Shown: positions 38,488 through 51,300 of the stretch, in pieces
How positions within the stretch are numbered: position 1 is the stretch's first letter
Layout of the letters: the number at the start of each line of letters is the position of its first letter
Assembly (NCBI RefSeq): GCF_001442805.1
Contig: NZ_CP011131.1
Span: forward strand, 5,642,001 to 5,706,000
Origin: Lysobacter gummosus
Lineage (GTDB): Bacteria > Pseudomonadota > Gammaproteobacteria > Xanthomonadales > Xanthomonadaceae
Direction of reading: 5' to 3'
DNA: 64,000 nt
Position numbers and translations under genes: made by a program
The notes under the pieces: model-generated
The model's database searches: none
The model's input: only the letters and a program-made list of their open reading frames with translations
Told to the model about the DNA's origin: nothing

Positions 38488-40662
38488 CATCGTCTGCAAA
38501 TTCGCATAAGCCAACACCAGCCACTTACTGCCGGCATCATCGAAATTCACCTGCACGCGCGCATGCGCGCCGCTGCCTTCGTAATCGGTGACGGTGCCGC
38601 TGCCGAAGGTGGGGTGGCGCACCTGCGAGCCCAGTTTGACCGGCGGCGCCTCGATCGAGGCGTGGCCCATGTCGCGGCGCGGCGCGCTGTTGAACATCGG
38701 CCGCGATACCTGCACCTTCGGCCGCACTTCGTTGAGCAGCGAGGTCGGAATCTCGCGCAGGAACCGCGACGGCGTGCCGAACATGTCCATGCCGTGGATG
38801 CGCCGGGTCTCGGCGTAGCTCAGCACCAGCTTCTCGCGCGCTCGGGTGATGCCCACATAAGCCAGACGACGTTCTTCTTCCAGGCGTCCGGATTCTTCCG
38901 TCGAGCGCGAGCTCGGGAACAATCCCTCTTCCAGCCCGCCCAGGAACACCAGCGGAAATTCCAGGCCCTTGGCGCTGTGCAGGGTCATCAGCTGCACGCC
39001 GTCTTCGCCGGCCTGGGCCTGGCCTTCGCCGGCTTCCAGCGCAGCGTAGCTCAGGAACGCGATCAGCTCCGGCATCGCCGCGGCATCGTCTTCGTCGCTG
39101 CGGGTGAAGCGCGAGGCCACCGACACCAGTTCGTCGAGGTTCTCCGTGCGCGAGTCGAGCTGGCCGCGCGATTCGTTGGCGTAATGCTCGCGCAAGCCCG
39201 AGCGCTGCAGGACGTGGTCGATCTTCTCCTGCAGCGGCATTTCCGTCACGTCGCTTTCCAGCGTATCGACCAGGGTCGCGAAGCCGGCCAGGGCGTTGCG
39301 CGCGCGCGCGGCCAGCACCGATTCCTGCGATACCCGGCGCGCGCCTTCCCACAGCGGCACTGCGTCGGCGCGCGCGCGCTTGCGCACTTCGTCCAGGGTG
39401 CGCTCGCCGATGCCGCGCGTGGGCGTGTTGACCGCGCGTTCGAACGCGGCGTCGTCGGCGCGGTTGGCAATCAGGCGCAGATAGGCCAGGGTGTCCTTGA
39501 TTTCGGCGCGTTCGAAGAAGCGCTGGCCGCCGTAGACGCGGTACGGCACCTGTTCGGACAGCAATGCTTCTTCGTAGGCGCGCGATTGCGCGTTGCTGCG
39601 GTAGAGAATCGCCACATCGCCGTGACTGCCGCCGTCGCGCACCCACTGGCGCAGGCGCTCGACCACGAAGCGCGCCTCGTCCATTTCGTTGTAGGCCGCG
39701 TACAGGTCGATCGGCTCGCCGTGGCCGGTATCGGTCCACAGCTTCTTGCCCAGGCGGTCGGGGTTGTGCGCGATGACGGCGTTGGCGGCGTCGAGGATAT
39801 TCGCGCTGGAGCGGTAGTTCTGTTCCAGGCGGATGGTCTGCGCGCCGGGGAAATCGCGCAGGAAGCGCTGCACGTTCTCGACCTTGGCGCCGCGCCAGCC
39901 GTAGATGGCCTGATCGTCGTCGCCGACCACGAACACGTGGCCGCTGTCGCCGGCCAGCACGCGCACGAAGGCGTACTGGATGGCGTTGGTGTCCTGGAAT
40001 TCGTCCACCAGGATTTCGCGAAAGCGCGTGCGGTAATGGGTCAGCAGGGCGGCGTTGTCGCGCAGCAGTTCGTGCGCGCGCAGCAGCAGTTCGGCGAAAT
40101 CGACCAGGCCGGCGCGTTCGCAGCGCTCCTGATAGGCCTCGTAGCAGCGCAGCATCACATCGGCCCAGTCGTCGCCGGCCGGCTGGATGTTGCGCGGGCG
40201 CCGGCCTTCGTCCTTCTGCGCGTTGATCCACCAGGTGATCTGGCGCGGCGGAAAGCGGGTTTCGTCGAGTTCCAGCGCCTGCACCACGCGCTTGACCAGT
40301 CGCAGCTGGTCGTCGCTGTCGAGCACCTGGAAGCCTTCCGGCAGCTTGGCCTCCTGCCAGTGCAGGCGCAGCAGGCGGTGAGCCAGGCCGTGGAAGGTGC
40401 CGATCCACATGCCGCGCGCGCCGCGCGCCAGCTGCGCGTCCACGCGCGTGCGCATTTCGCCGGCGGCCTTGTTGGTGAAGGTCACCGCGAGAATGCCGTG
40501 GGTCGGCACGCCGTAGACTTCGTTGAGCCAGGCGATGCGATGGGTCAGCACGCGGGTTTTGCCGCTGCCGGCGCCGGCGAGGACCAGATAGTGGCCGGCG
40601 GGGGCCGAAACGGCCTCGCGCTGGGCCGGATTGAGTGCGTCGAGCAGGTGCGATACGTCCAT
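38485..40662 (-). CDS. uvrD: DNA helicase II (UvrD)
   Basis: A 3'-5' superfamily 1 helicase for nucleotide-excision and mismatch repair. The 725-residue product has Walker A Ala-Gly-Ala-Gly-Ser-Gly-Lys-Thr (about 31-38), the Thr-Phe-Thr-Asn-Lys-Ala-Ala motif Ia, Asp-Glu-Phe-Gln-Asp-Thr-Asn (motif II), Gly-Asp-Asp-Asp-Gln-Ala-Ile-Tyr-Gly-Trp-Arg-Gly-Ala (motif III), Leu-Glu-Gln-Asn-Tyr-Arg-Ser and Val-Gly-Ile-Thr-Arg-Ala-Arg, plus a C-terminal Tudor-like segment. The start is Met-Asp-Val-Ser-His-Leu-Leu-Asp, as in UvrD. The tail ends inside the heptad repeat. Confidence 0.96.
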   Translation of the reverse strand: MDVSHLLDALNPAQREAVSAPAGHYLVLAGAGSGKTRVLTHRIAWLNEVYGVPTHGILAVTFTNKAAGEMRTRVDAQLARGARGMWIGTFHGLAHRLLRLHWQEAKLPEGFQVLDSDDQLRLVKRVVQALELDETRFPPRQITWWINAQKDEGRRPRNIQPAGDDWADVMLRCYEAYQERCERAGLVDFAELLLRAHELLRDNAALLTHYRTRFREILVDEFQDTNAIQYAFVRVLAGDSGHVFVVGDDDQAIYGWRGAKVENVQRFLRDFPGAQTIRLEQNYRSSANILDAANAVIAHNPDRLGKKLWTDTGHGEPIDLYAAYNEMDEARFVVERLRQWVRDGGSHGDVAILYRSNAQSRAYEEALLSEQVPYRVYGGQRFFERAEIKDTLAYLRLIANRADDAAFERAVNTPTRGIGERTLDEVRKRARADAVPLWEGARRVSQESVLAARARNALAGFATLVDTLESDVTEMPLQEKIDHVLQRSGLREHYANESRGQLDSRTENLDELVSVASRFTRSDEDDAAAMPELIAFLSYAALEAGEGQAQAGEDGVQLMTLHSAKGLEFPLVFLGGLEEGLFPSSRSTEESGRLEEERRLAYVGITRAREKLVLSYAETRRIHGMDMFGTPSRFLREIPTSLLNEVRPKVQVSRPMFNSAPRRDMGHASIEAPPVKLGSQVRHPTFGSGTVTDYEGSGAHARVQVNFDDAGSKWLVLAYANLQTM

Positions 40663-40724
40663 CGGGTTATTGTACCGGCCCGGATGCGGGAACCTTCCCG
40701 CCGTGACGGGTTCCAATCACGACC

Positions 40725-41747
40725 ATGACCGTTCGCGCCCTGTCGTTGCCGACTTTGCTCGTTTGCGCCGCGCTCGCGGCCAGCGCCGGCCCTGCGCGCG
40801 CGCAGCCGCCATCGGCCGCGGACGAAAACGCCGGGGTCCCTGCGAGCAGCGATGAACGCGTCATCCGCGCCGGCGACACCCGCCTGCACGTGATCGTGGA
40901 AAACGCTCCGAGCCGGCTGCGCGCCGACGAACTGCAGCGCTGGCTGGCCGAATGCGCCAGCGCCGCGCTGACCGCGTTCGGCCGCTTCCCCTTGCACGAC
41001 GCGCAGGTGCGCATCCGCCTGGTGCCGCGCCGCGGCCGCGATTCCAGCCCGGTGCCGTGGGGCCAGACCGTGCGCGAAGACGGCGTGTCGGTGCTGCTGT
41101 ACGTGCGCGAAGACGCCGGCATGGCCGAGCTGCGCGGCGACTGGACCGCGGTGCACGAGCTGTCACACCTGTTCCATCCGTATCTGGGCGACGACGGCCG
41201 CTGGCTCGCCGAAGGCCTGGCCAGTTATTACCAGAACGTGCTGCGCGCCCGCGCCGGCCTGCTCGACGCGGACGAAGCCTGGCGCCGGCTCGACGGCGGA
41301 TTCCAGCGCGGCCGCCGGGTCGGGCCCGGCGCGCGCATGGATCAGGTCGGCTGGAGCCGCGGCAGCACCATGCGCATCTACTGGGCCGGCGCGGCGTTCT
41401 GGCTGGACGCGGACGTGCAACTGCGGCGCGAACACGGCACCGACCTGGATCGGGTGCTGGGGCGTTATTCGCAATGCTGCCTGGACAGCGGCTCGCGCCT
41501 GGAGCCGCAGGAATTCATCGCCGCGCTTGATCGCGCCGGCGGCCGCGGCGTGTTCGCGCGCTTGTACCGGCGTTATGCGGCGATGACCGAATTTCCGTCG
41601 CAGGACGCGCCGTATCGCGCCCTGGGCATCAGCGAAAGCGACAAGGACACGCTGCGTTTTTCCGACGACGATGCCGACGCGGTGCGCCTGCGCCGGGCGA
41701 TCATGGGCGCGCGACCAGCGGATACTGCGCCAGCGAAAAGCGAGTAA
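40725..41747 (+). CDS. Exported gluzincin-like zinc peptidase of unknown family
   Basis: A 340-residue protein with a signal peptide (Ala-Arg-Ala cleavage near residue 26). The zinc motif His-Glu-Leu-Ser-His (about 144-148) is followed 14-20 residues later by Trp-Leu-Ala-Glu-Gly-Leu-Ala, the third ligand arrangement of gluzincins (M1/M61-like). The catalytic half is thus complete, but the length and flanking sequence do not match a family I know; M61-like C-terminal regions are the nearest. It diverges from uvrD with 62 bp between starts. Confidence 0.75.
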   Translation: MTVRALSLPTLLVCAALAASAGPARAQPPSAADENAGVPASSDERVIRAGDTRLHVIVENAPSRLRADELQRWLAECASAALTAFGRFPLHDAQVRIRLVPRRGRDSSPVPWGQTVREDGVSVLLYVREDAGMAELRGDWTAVHELSHLFHPYLGDDGRWLAEGLASYYQNVLRARAGLLDADEAWRRLDGGFQRGRRVGPGARMDQVGWSRGSTMRIYWAGAAFWLDADVQLRREHGTDLDRVLGRYSQCCLDSGSRLEPQEFIAALDRAGGRGVFARLYRRYAAMTEFPSQDAPYRALGISESDKDTLRFSDDDADAVRLRRAIMGARPADTAPAKSE

Positions 41748-41761
41748 GCGCTTCGCCGCTG

Positions 41762-41796
41762 CTTTTGTGGGAGGGACTGAGCCTCTCCCACAAAAG
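41762..41796. terminator. Palindromic terminator between two convergent genes
   Basis: CTTTTGTGGGAG and CTCCCACAAAAG form a perfect 12-bp stem with an 11-nt loop. Each side has four T residues, so it can work in both directions. It is related to the REP-type family by its GTGGGAGGG core. Confidence 0.7.
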
Positions 41797-41815
41797 AACC
41801 CGAAGCGTCCCGCTG

Positions 41816-42484
41816 TCAGTGCGCCTTGGCCGACGCCTTGTGCGGGCCGCTCATCAGCTTGTCGGTCATCGCGATGCCCAGCGCCGAGACGATGAACAGG
41901 AAGTGGATGATGGACTGCCACATCACGCCTTCGGAGGTCACCTCGCTGCAGCGCGCCAGCTTGGCCGTTTCGGCGACGCTGTTGGCGGCCGTCGCCACGC
42001 CGTTGGCGGTCATCGCGGCGATGGCGCGCGCGGCTTCATAAGCCTCCGGCGTGCCGCACAGCGGCAGGCCCAGGTTGCCGGCGCCGATGAAGGTCTTGAG
42101 CAGATGGATCGAAGAGATGCCGATGATCGCCATCGCCAGCTTGACCTTGAGCACGCTGGCGTTGACGTGGCTCAGCCACTCGGGCTGGTCCGGATGCCCT
42201 TCCAGGCGCATGCGCGAGACGAAGGTCTCGTAGCCGCCGACGATGACCATCACCAACAGGTTGGAGATCATCACCACGTCGATCAGGCCCAGCACGATCA
42301 GCATGATGCCCTGCTCGGTCAGGGTCGCCGCGTCGTGCACCAGGTGGATCAGTTCCTTGACGAACTGGAACACGTACACGCCCTGGGCGACGATCAGGCC
42401 CAGGTACAGCGGCAGCTGCAGCCAGCGCGAGCTGAAGATCAGGGCCGGCAGGGGATTGAGTCGGGTGATCTTGGGATCGGTCAT
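41816..42484 (-). CDS. UPF0114 (YqhA-family) membrane protein
   Basis: A 222-residue protein with four hydrophobic helices (about 15-35, 55-75, 110-135, 190-210) and the conserved Phe-Ser-Ser-Arg-Trp-Leu-Gln-Leu-Pro-Leu-Tyr and Val-Gly-Gly-Tyr-Glu-Thr-Phe-Val-Ser-Arg motifs of the YqhA family. A Cys-containing linker (Leu-Pro-Leu-Cys-Gly and Leu-Ala-Arg-Cys-Ser) lies between the third and fourth helices. Function unknown. The start was placed at Met-Thr-Asp-Pro-Lys; frame open upstream. Confidence 0.85.
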   Translation of the reverse strand: MTDPKITRLNPLPALIFSSRWLQLPLYLGLIVAQGVYVFQFVKELIHLVHDAATLTEQGIMLIVLGLIDVVMISNLLVMVIVGGYETFVSRMRLEGHPDQPEWLSHVNASVLKVKLAMAIIGISSIHLLKTFIGAGNLGLPLCGTPEAYEAARAIAAMTANGVATAANSVAETAKLARCSEVTSEGVMWQSIIHFLFIVSALGIAMTDKLMSGPHKASAKAH

Positions 42485-42756
42485 GCGGAACTCGGAACTC
42501 GTTGAATGGGAAGGCGATTCCCGCGAGGCGGGGGTCCAAGAGTAGCCGGGCCGGGGCGACATCGCCATGTCGGGGCGCGGCGCGGATTCAGTTAATGCGC
42601 GCGCGGTCGCCGCTTTCGCCGCCAGTCCGCCCCGCCGCGAGCCCGCTTCGCCAGCGCGCGCGGCTTCCTGCGGCACACGCCATTCCATCGGTACGGCCCA
42701 GGCGCGCGCGGGGCCGTGCTTACACTGCCGGCTTTCCCCTGCCGAGTCCTCAGCCC

Positions 42757-45826
<3,070 letters not shown>

Positions 45827-45866
45827 CGCGCGAACCATCCCATCCCGGCGAAAGGAAGCCACTGCG

Positions 45867-46295
45867 ATGAACAGCGAATACAGCAAGCCCTGGGTGCAGC
45901 GCCATTGGATTTTGCTGCTGGTGTTGGCCGCCGGCGTGATGACGGCGCTGATGATCGGCCTGGGCGTGATCACCGTGTACTCGCTGATGACGGCGCTGAA
46001 AGGCTCGCCGGTCTACATCGAAGCGATGGACAAGGCCCGCGCCAGCACCGAGCTGGCCGCGGCGCTGGGCCGGCCGATCGAGGAACCGCAGTGGATGGTC
46101 GGCGCCAGCCGGCAACAGGAAGGCGAGGGCCATGCCTTCTTCGTCATCCCCGTGCACGGCCCCAAGGGCAAGGCCGACGTGCATGTCGACGCCGACCTGC
46201 ACGACGGCGTGTGGACGTTTAGAACCCTGCGCGCCAAGCCCGAGCACAGCAACCGATTCATCGATCTGCGCGAAGCCGACCCGGCCGCGCGCTGA
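45867..46295 (+). CDS. Coa1-like (DUF1783) membrane protein
   Basis: The 142-residue protein has one membrane helix (about 15-40) and an extracytoplasmic domain with Lys-Gly-Ser-Pro-Val-Tyr, Ala-Leu-Gly-Arg-Pro-Ile and Val-Pro/Pro-Val-His-Gly-Pro-Lys-Gly-Lys-Ala-Asp-Val-His-Val, the pattern of the Coa1 family first described in cytochrome-oxidase assembly. Whether this bacterial version assembles an oxidase is unknown. It begins 40 bp after DPP IV with GAAAGGAAGCCACTGCG before the ATG. Confidence 0.75.
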   Translation: MNSEYSKPWVQRHWILLLVLAAGVMTALMIGLGVITVYSLMTALKGSPVYIEAMDKARASTELAAALGRPIEEPQWMVGASRQQEGEGHAFFVIPVHGPKGKADVHVDADLHDGVWTFRTLRAKPEHSNRFIDLREADPAAR

Positions 46296-46398
46296 GCCGC
46301 CGCGGGCGGCGTGTGCCCGCCTGCGCATGACCTTCGGGGCTTGGCCGGCGCGCGCGCCGGGCCGATGCTGGCCGCTTCAGTCCATCGGGTCATCGCAC

Positions 46399-48264
46399 AT
46401 GAAGCCGCTCGTTCTCGCCGTCGCCCTGGCGCTGTCAGCGCCCGCCCTGCTCGCCTACGCGCCCGCCGCGGCCGCGCAAACCGCTCCCGCCGCCAAGCCC
46501 GCCGCCGCCAAGGCGGTGCCGGCCTGGGTCGCCAAGAGCGACGAATACACCCGCATCCTGATCAAGGCGCAGGCCGACTTCGCGCCGGAAGGCTTCTCCT
46601 TCTTCGGCATTCCCGGCTACGACGACAAGGTCACCGACCTCAAGCCCGAAGTCGGTCAGCGCTTCCGCGCGGCGATGGCGAAGGCCAAGACCGAACTGCA
46701 GGACAAGCTGGCGAGCGAGCGCGACGCCGACGTACGCCAGGATCTGCAGATCCTGATCGGCTCGATCGACAACACCGTCGAAGGCAGCGAGCTCAACGAG
46801 AAACTGATGCTGCCGTGGTTCGATGCGCCGCAGACGGTGTTCTCCGGCCTCAACGGCCTGCTCTCGGACCAGACCCCGCCCGAACGCCGCGCGCTGGCGC
46901 TGGCGCGTCTGCAGGCTTATGTCGGCCAGGCCCCGGGCAGCACGCCGCTGACCCAGCTCGCGCGCGAGCGCTACGAAGAACGCCTTAGCGATCGCGCCCT
47001 GCTGCAGCCGACCAAACTGGAAGTGGAGCAGGCGCTGGCGAACGTCGGCACCTACGTCGAAGGCATCCGCAAGCTGTTCAAGAAGTACGACATCCAGGGC
47101 GCCGAGCCGGCGCTCAAGGCGATGCAGACCCAGCTGACCGATTACGGCAAGTGGACCCGCGCCAAGGTCCTGCCCAAGGCGCGCACCGATGCGCGCCTGC
47201 CGCCCGAGTTGTATGCCTATCAGCTCAAGCAGTTCGGCATCGACGTCGATCCGCAGCTGCTGATCCGCCGCGCCCAGGTCGAGTTCATGGAAACCCGCGC
47301 GGCGATGCGCCAGCTGGCGCCGCAGGTCGCGCAGGCAAAGGGCCTGAAGGTCGCCGATCCGCACGACTACGTCGCGGTGATCCGCGCGCTCAAGCGCGAC
47401 ACCATCGCCAACGATCAGCTCGAATCGCGCTATCGCAAGGTCATCGACGCGATCGATCCGATCATCCGCGCCGAGCGCATCGTCGACGTGCCGCAGCGGC
47501 CGCTGGTGATGCGCCTGGGCAGCGACGCCGAATCGGCGGCGCAGCCGGCGCCGCACTTCCTGCCGGCGCCGCTGGTCGGCAACACCGGGCAGCAGGGCCA
47601 GTTCGTGCTGCCGGTGGCGGTGCCCAACGCCGGCGGCAAGGCCCTGCACTACGACGACTTCAACTACGAATCGGCGGCGTGGACGCTGTCGGCGCACGAG
47701 GGCCGTCCGGGCCACGAACTGCAGTTCACCGCCATGGTCGAGCGCGGCATCTCGCTGGCGCGCTCGATGTTCGCCTTCAACTCGGTCAACGTCGAAGGCT
47801 GGGCGCTGTACGCCGAAGCCGAGATGGTTCCCTACGAGCCACTGGACGGTCAGCTGATCGCGCTGCAGTTCCGCCTGTTGCGCGCGGCGCGGGCGATCCT
47901 CGATCCGATGCTCAATCTCGGCCTCACCGACCGCGCCAGCGCCGGCAAGGTGCTGACCGAGCAGGTCGGTTTCTCCGAGGCGATGACCAAGCAGGAACTG
48001 GACCGCTACATGTTCAACGCGCCGGGTCAGGCCGGCAGCTATTTCTACGGCTACAGCCGCATCCTGGAGCTGCGCATGGACACCGAGCTGGCGCTGGGCG
48101 ATCGCTTCGACCGCCTGAGCTTCAACAACTTCCTGCTCGACCAGGGCCTGCTGCCGCCGGCGCTGCTGGGCAAGGCGGTGCGCGAGGATTACGTGCCCAA
48201 GCTCAAGGGCGCGGAAAAGGGCAAAGGCAAAGGCAAGAGCAAGTCCAAGAGCAAGAACAAGTAA
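46399..48264 (+). CDS. DUF885-family exported metallopeptidase
   Basis: A 621-residue protein with an Ala-rich signal peptide and the DUF885 metal motif His-Glu-Gly-Arg-Pro-Gly-His-Glu (about 433-440), with a third ligand region Glu-Gly-Trp-Ala-Leu-Tyr-Ala-Glu about 30 residues later. These proteins are probably zinc carboxypeptidases. An unusual feature is a C-terminal tail of alternating Lys with Gly or Ser (Lys-Gly-Lys-Gly-Lys and Ser-Lys-Ser-Lys-Ser), encoded by a near-repetitive stretch at 48220-48262. The start is Met-Lys-Pro-Leu; no strong ribosome-binding site. Confidence 0.87.
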   Translation: MKPLVLAVALALSAPALLAYAPAAAAQTAPAAKPAAAKAVPAWVAKSDEYTRILIKAQADFAPEGFSFFGIPGYDDKVTDLKPEVGQRFRAAMAKAKTELQDKLASERDADVRQDLQILIGSIDNTVEGSELNEKLMLPWFDAPQTVFSGLNGLLSDQTPPERRALALARLQAYVGQAPGSTPLTQLARERYEERLSDRALLQPTKLEVEQALANVGTYVEGIRKLFKKYDIQGAEPALKAMQTQLTDYGKWTRAKVLPKARTDARLPPELYAYQLKQFGIDVDPQLLIRRAQVEFMETRAAMRQLAPQVAQAKGLKVADPHDYVAVIRALKRDTIANDQLESRYRKVIDAIDPIIRAERIVDVPQRPLVMRLGSDAESAAQPAPHFLPAPLVGNTGQQGQFVLPVAVPNAGGKALHYDDFNYESAAWTLSAHEGRPGHELQFTAMVERGISLARSMFAFNSVNVEGWALYAEAEMVPYEPLDGQLIALQFRLLRAARAILDPMLNLGLTDRASAGKVLTEQVGFSEAMTKQELDRYMFNAPGQAGSYFYGYSRILELRMDTELALGDRFDRLSFNNFLLDQGLLPPALLGKAVREDYVPKLKGAEKGKGKGKSKSKSKNK

Positions 48265-48292
48265 CCGCGCGCCGCGTTATCCGGTTCGCGCA

Positions 48293-48331
48293 ACGACAAG
48301 GCCGCGGCGATTGCCGCGGCCTTGTCGTTTG
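48293..48331. terminator. Bidirectional hairpin between the DUF885 and macroglobulin genes
   Basis: ACGACAAGGCCGCGGC and its exact complement GCCGCGGCCTTGTCGT form a 16-bp stem with a GATT loop, followed by TT. It lies between convergent stops (48264 and 48354). Confidence 0.8.
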
Positions 48332-48353
48332 CGATCGGCAGCGACGCCCGGCT

Positions 48354-51300
48354 TCAGTCCGGCGGCAGCACCGTCACCCGCTCCGCCGCCGTCCGCGCCT
48401 GCGTGGCGCCGCCGTACATCAACTCGACCTGCGCCGGCGCGGCCAGATAGTCGCCGGCGTTGCCGGCGCGGGCGAAGTAACGCACCTCGTGGCGGCCGGC
48501 CGGCAGTTCTTCGGCATAGAACCGCGGTTTGCGCGGGTCCAGCTTGCGTGTACGGAACCACCAACTGCCGGTGTCGGAGACCTTGCTCAGGTCCAGCCCG
48601 CCGACGCCGGACAGACTCAGGTCGGTCGGGAACAGGCCGCCGGGCGCGTTGTCGGTGATGGCGACGAAATGGCGTTCGGCGCCGTTGCTCACGATCAGGG
48701 TGATGCGCACCCAGTCGTTCTCGCGCAGCTTCGCTCCCGTCAGCGGCTTCCATTCGCCATCGCGCAACACCTCGAAGCGGCGCTCGACCGCGAGCCCGGC
48801 GGCGTTGGCCACGGCGTGGTTCGCGTCCTCGACATAGTCCAGCGTGGCCACGAAGCTCAGCGGCGTGTCGCCCTGGGTCTTCCTCGCCAGCTGCAAGGCG
48901 CGGGCCTGGGCCGCCGGGGCTTTCCACTCGCCGCGCGCCTCGCCCGGCGCCAATTCGAGCAGCGCGCGCTGCTCGCCGAACGCGACCGACGCCGACGCCG
49001 ATCGACGCGCGTCGGCGCGTACGTCGTCGTTGAGCGCCCACACGCAGTAGGCGCCGGCCTGGGTATCGATCGCGCCGCTGCCGCCGGCGTACAGATCGCT
49101 GAGGCCGGAGATCAGGCTGAGGCGCAGTTCGCTGTCGCCCAGCCTGGGATAGTCGCGCAGCAGACCGATCACTGCGCACTGCTCGCGCAGGTCCGAGCTC
49201 ATCCAGCGATCCAGACGGACGTCCGCGTCGAACGCCCGCGCTGCGCCATTGCGCCTGGTCTGCGCGACCACGCGCGCCAGCGCCGCGGCGGCGGACGCGT
49301 GCCTGGCACGCGCCAGCGCGCGAGTCAGTTCAATCTGCGCTGGTAACTGCAAACGCGACCAGTGCGACCACAGGCGATCGAGCTTGTCCGACGACGGTTC
49401 GTCCTCGGCGCCGACCGCGATCGCGGCCTGATTGATCGCGACCTGATCGCCGGCGACCTGCGCCTGCGGATCGAGCGCGGCCGGTGCCTGTTGGTCGCCG
49501 ACGAAATCCTCCGCCGCTTCGAGCACATGGCCCTGCACCGGATAACCGAGCTGCTTCAACAGCCGCAGCGCGCGCAGGCTGTACGCGGTCAGCGCCACTT
49601 CGGGTGTTTCCGTCAGGTCGTAGCGCCGATAGGCCTCGTACTGCTCCGGCGCGCGGGTGAAGTAACGGAAATCGCCGGCTTCGTTCTGGAACACGGCCGC
49701 GTTCTCCACAGCCTCGCGCACTGCGGCGCGCGCATCGTCCTGCGGCCACGGCGAGCTGGGGCCGCGTTGCAACGACAGCGCCGCGACCAGGCCGCGGCTG
49801 AGAATCTGCTCCCAGCAGCGATGCGGATACGCGTGCAGATCCTCGGTCCAGCGATCGACCAAGGCTGCGCTGCCGCGCAACAGGCTCACCTGCAACTGCG
49901 GCTGCATCGCGCCGGCCGGAAGCTCGGGCAGCGCCAGCGACAGCGGCTGCGCGCCCAGCCAACCGGCCTGGCTGAGACGCCCGGCGATCAAGGGCGTGGC
50001 GATTTCGATCGGCGCGGCGACCGCGTCGCGTTCGCCGCCGGCCTCGACGCTGGCGGTGGCGAGCAAGGCACCGACTTGTCGTGGCGCGATCTCCACCGCG
50101 AAGCTGCCCTGCCCCTGCGGCGCCAGCTGCAGCGTGTCCCGCGACTGCGCCAGCGCCTCGCCTTCGCCCGTTGCATCGGTCACGCGCAGTTGCGTAGCGA
50201 CCTGCGCCGCGCTGTCGCCGCTGTGGCGCGCGTTCGCGGCCAGACGCGAACGGTCGCCCGGATACAACCGCACCGGCGTCTGCAGGCGCGCTTCCAGCGG
50301 CAGTCCGACGTCCAGCGTGGTTTCGGTCAAGGTGAAGTCGTCGTCGGCGTCGTTGCTCCAGGCCACCGCGCGCCAACGGGTCAGATTGTCGGGCAGGGTC
50401 AGTTCGATCTCGCGGCTTTCGCCGGGCGCCAAGCGCAGTTGCGGCAGCCAGTGCACGGTGTCGACGAAGCGGGTGCGCACGCGCGCGGCCGCGCTCACCA
50501 TCGCCGCGGCATCGGTCGTCTGCTCGCGTGGCCGCACTCCCTCGACCTTGCCGCTGCCGGCCCGGAGCGCTTGCTTGAGTCCAATGCGCGAACCGGTGAC
50601 TTGGATGCTATCCAGCACAGTCGAAGCGTAGTCGCCATCGCGATCCGACGGAGCTATCGCCCCTGTGCCGCTGCCGACTTCGGCCGCCGGGGCTACATAC
50701 GAATAAGAATAGCCGCCGCCCCGGCCTCGACTGGGCTTCGGCGATTCCACCGGTTTCGATGCCTGGCGATAGTCGCCGATCGCGACGACGCTGCAGGACG
50801 GGCATCGATCCAGATGATCGCTTTCGGGATCCGCCGGCGACGCCGCGGCGTCGGCGATATCGGCGTCGGCGTCGGCGTCGGCGATATAGGCGGCAAGCGC
50901 GTTGGCCTCGGCGGAGGCTTTCTGCTTGGACGGGTCCTGCGAATCCTCGTCAGCGGCGAAGTCGAACGGCGTGCCGCTCGGCATCGCCTTGTCCAGCTCG
51001 AACATCACCCCCGGCCATGACGGCTTGCTTGTCTTCGCGTCCGAGCGCGCCAGCGCCAGCTTCCAGGCACCGCCGTCGAATCGCGTGAACGACTGGCTGC
51101 TCAACGAAGTGTAGTGACTCTTGAGCCCGCCGAGCCAGTTGGCGTTGGCCGGGTCGAACTCTTCCCAATTCTCGCCGGCCAGGCTACGCAGCGCATCGTC
51201 CATCACGCTGATGGCGACCTCGCGCGGCTGCGCGCTGTCGTTGCGCACGCGTAGCCGCACCCGCTCGCCCGGCCGCGCGGCGGCGCTGGCGAACGACAGC

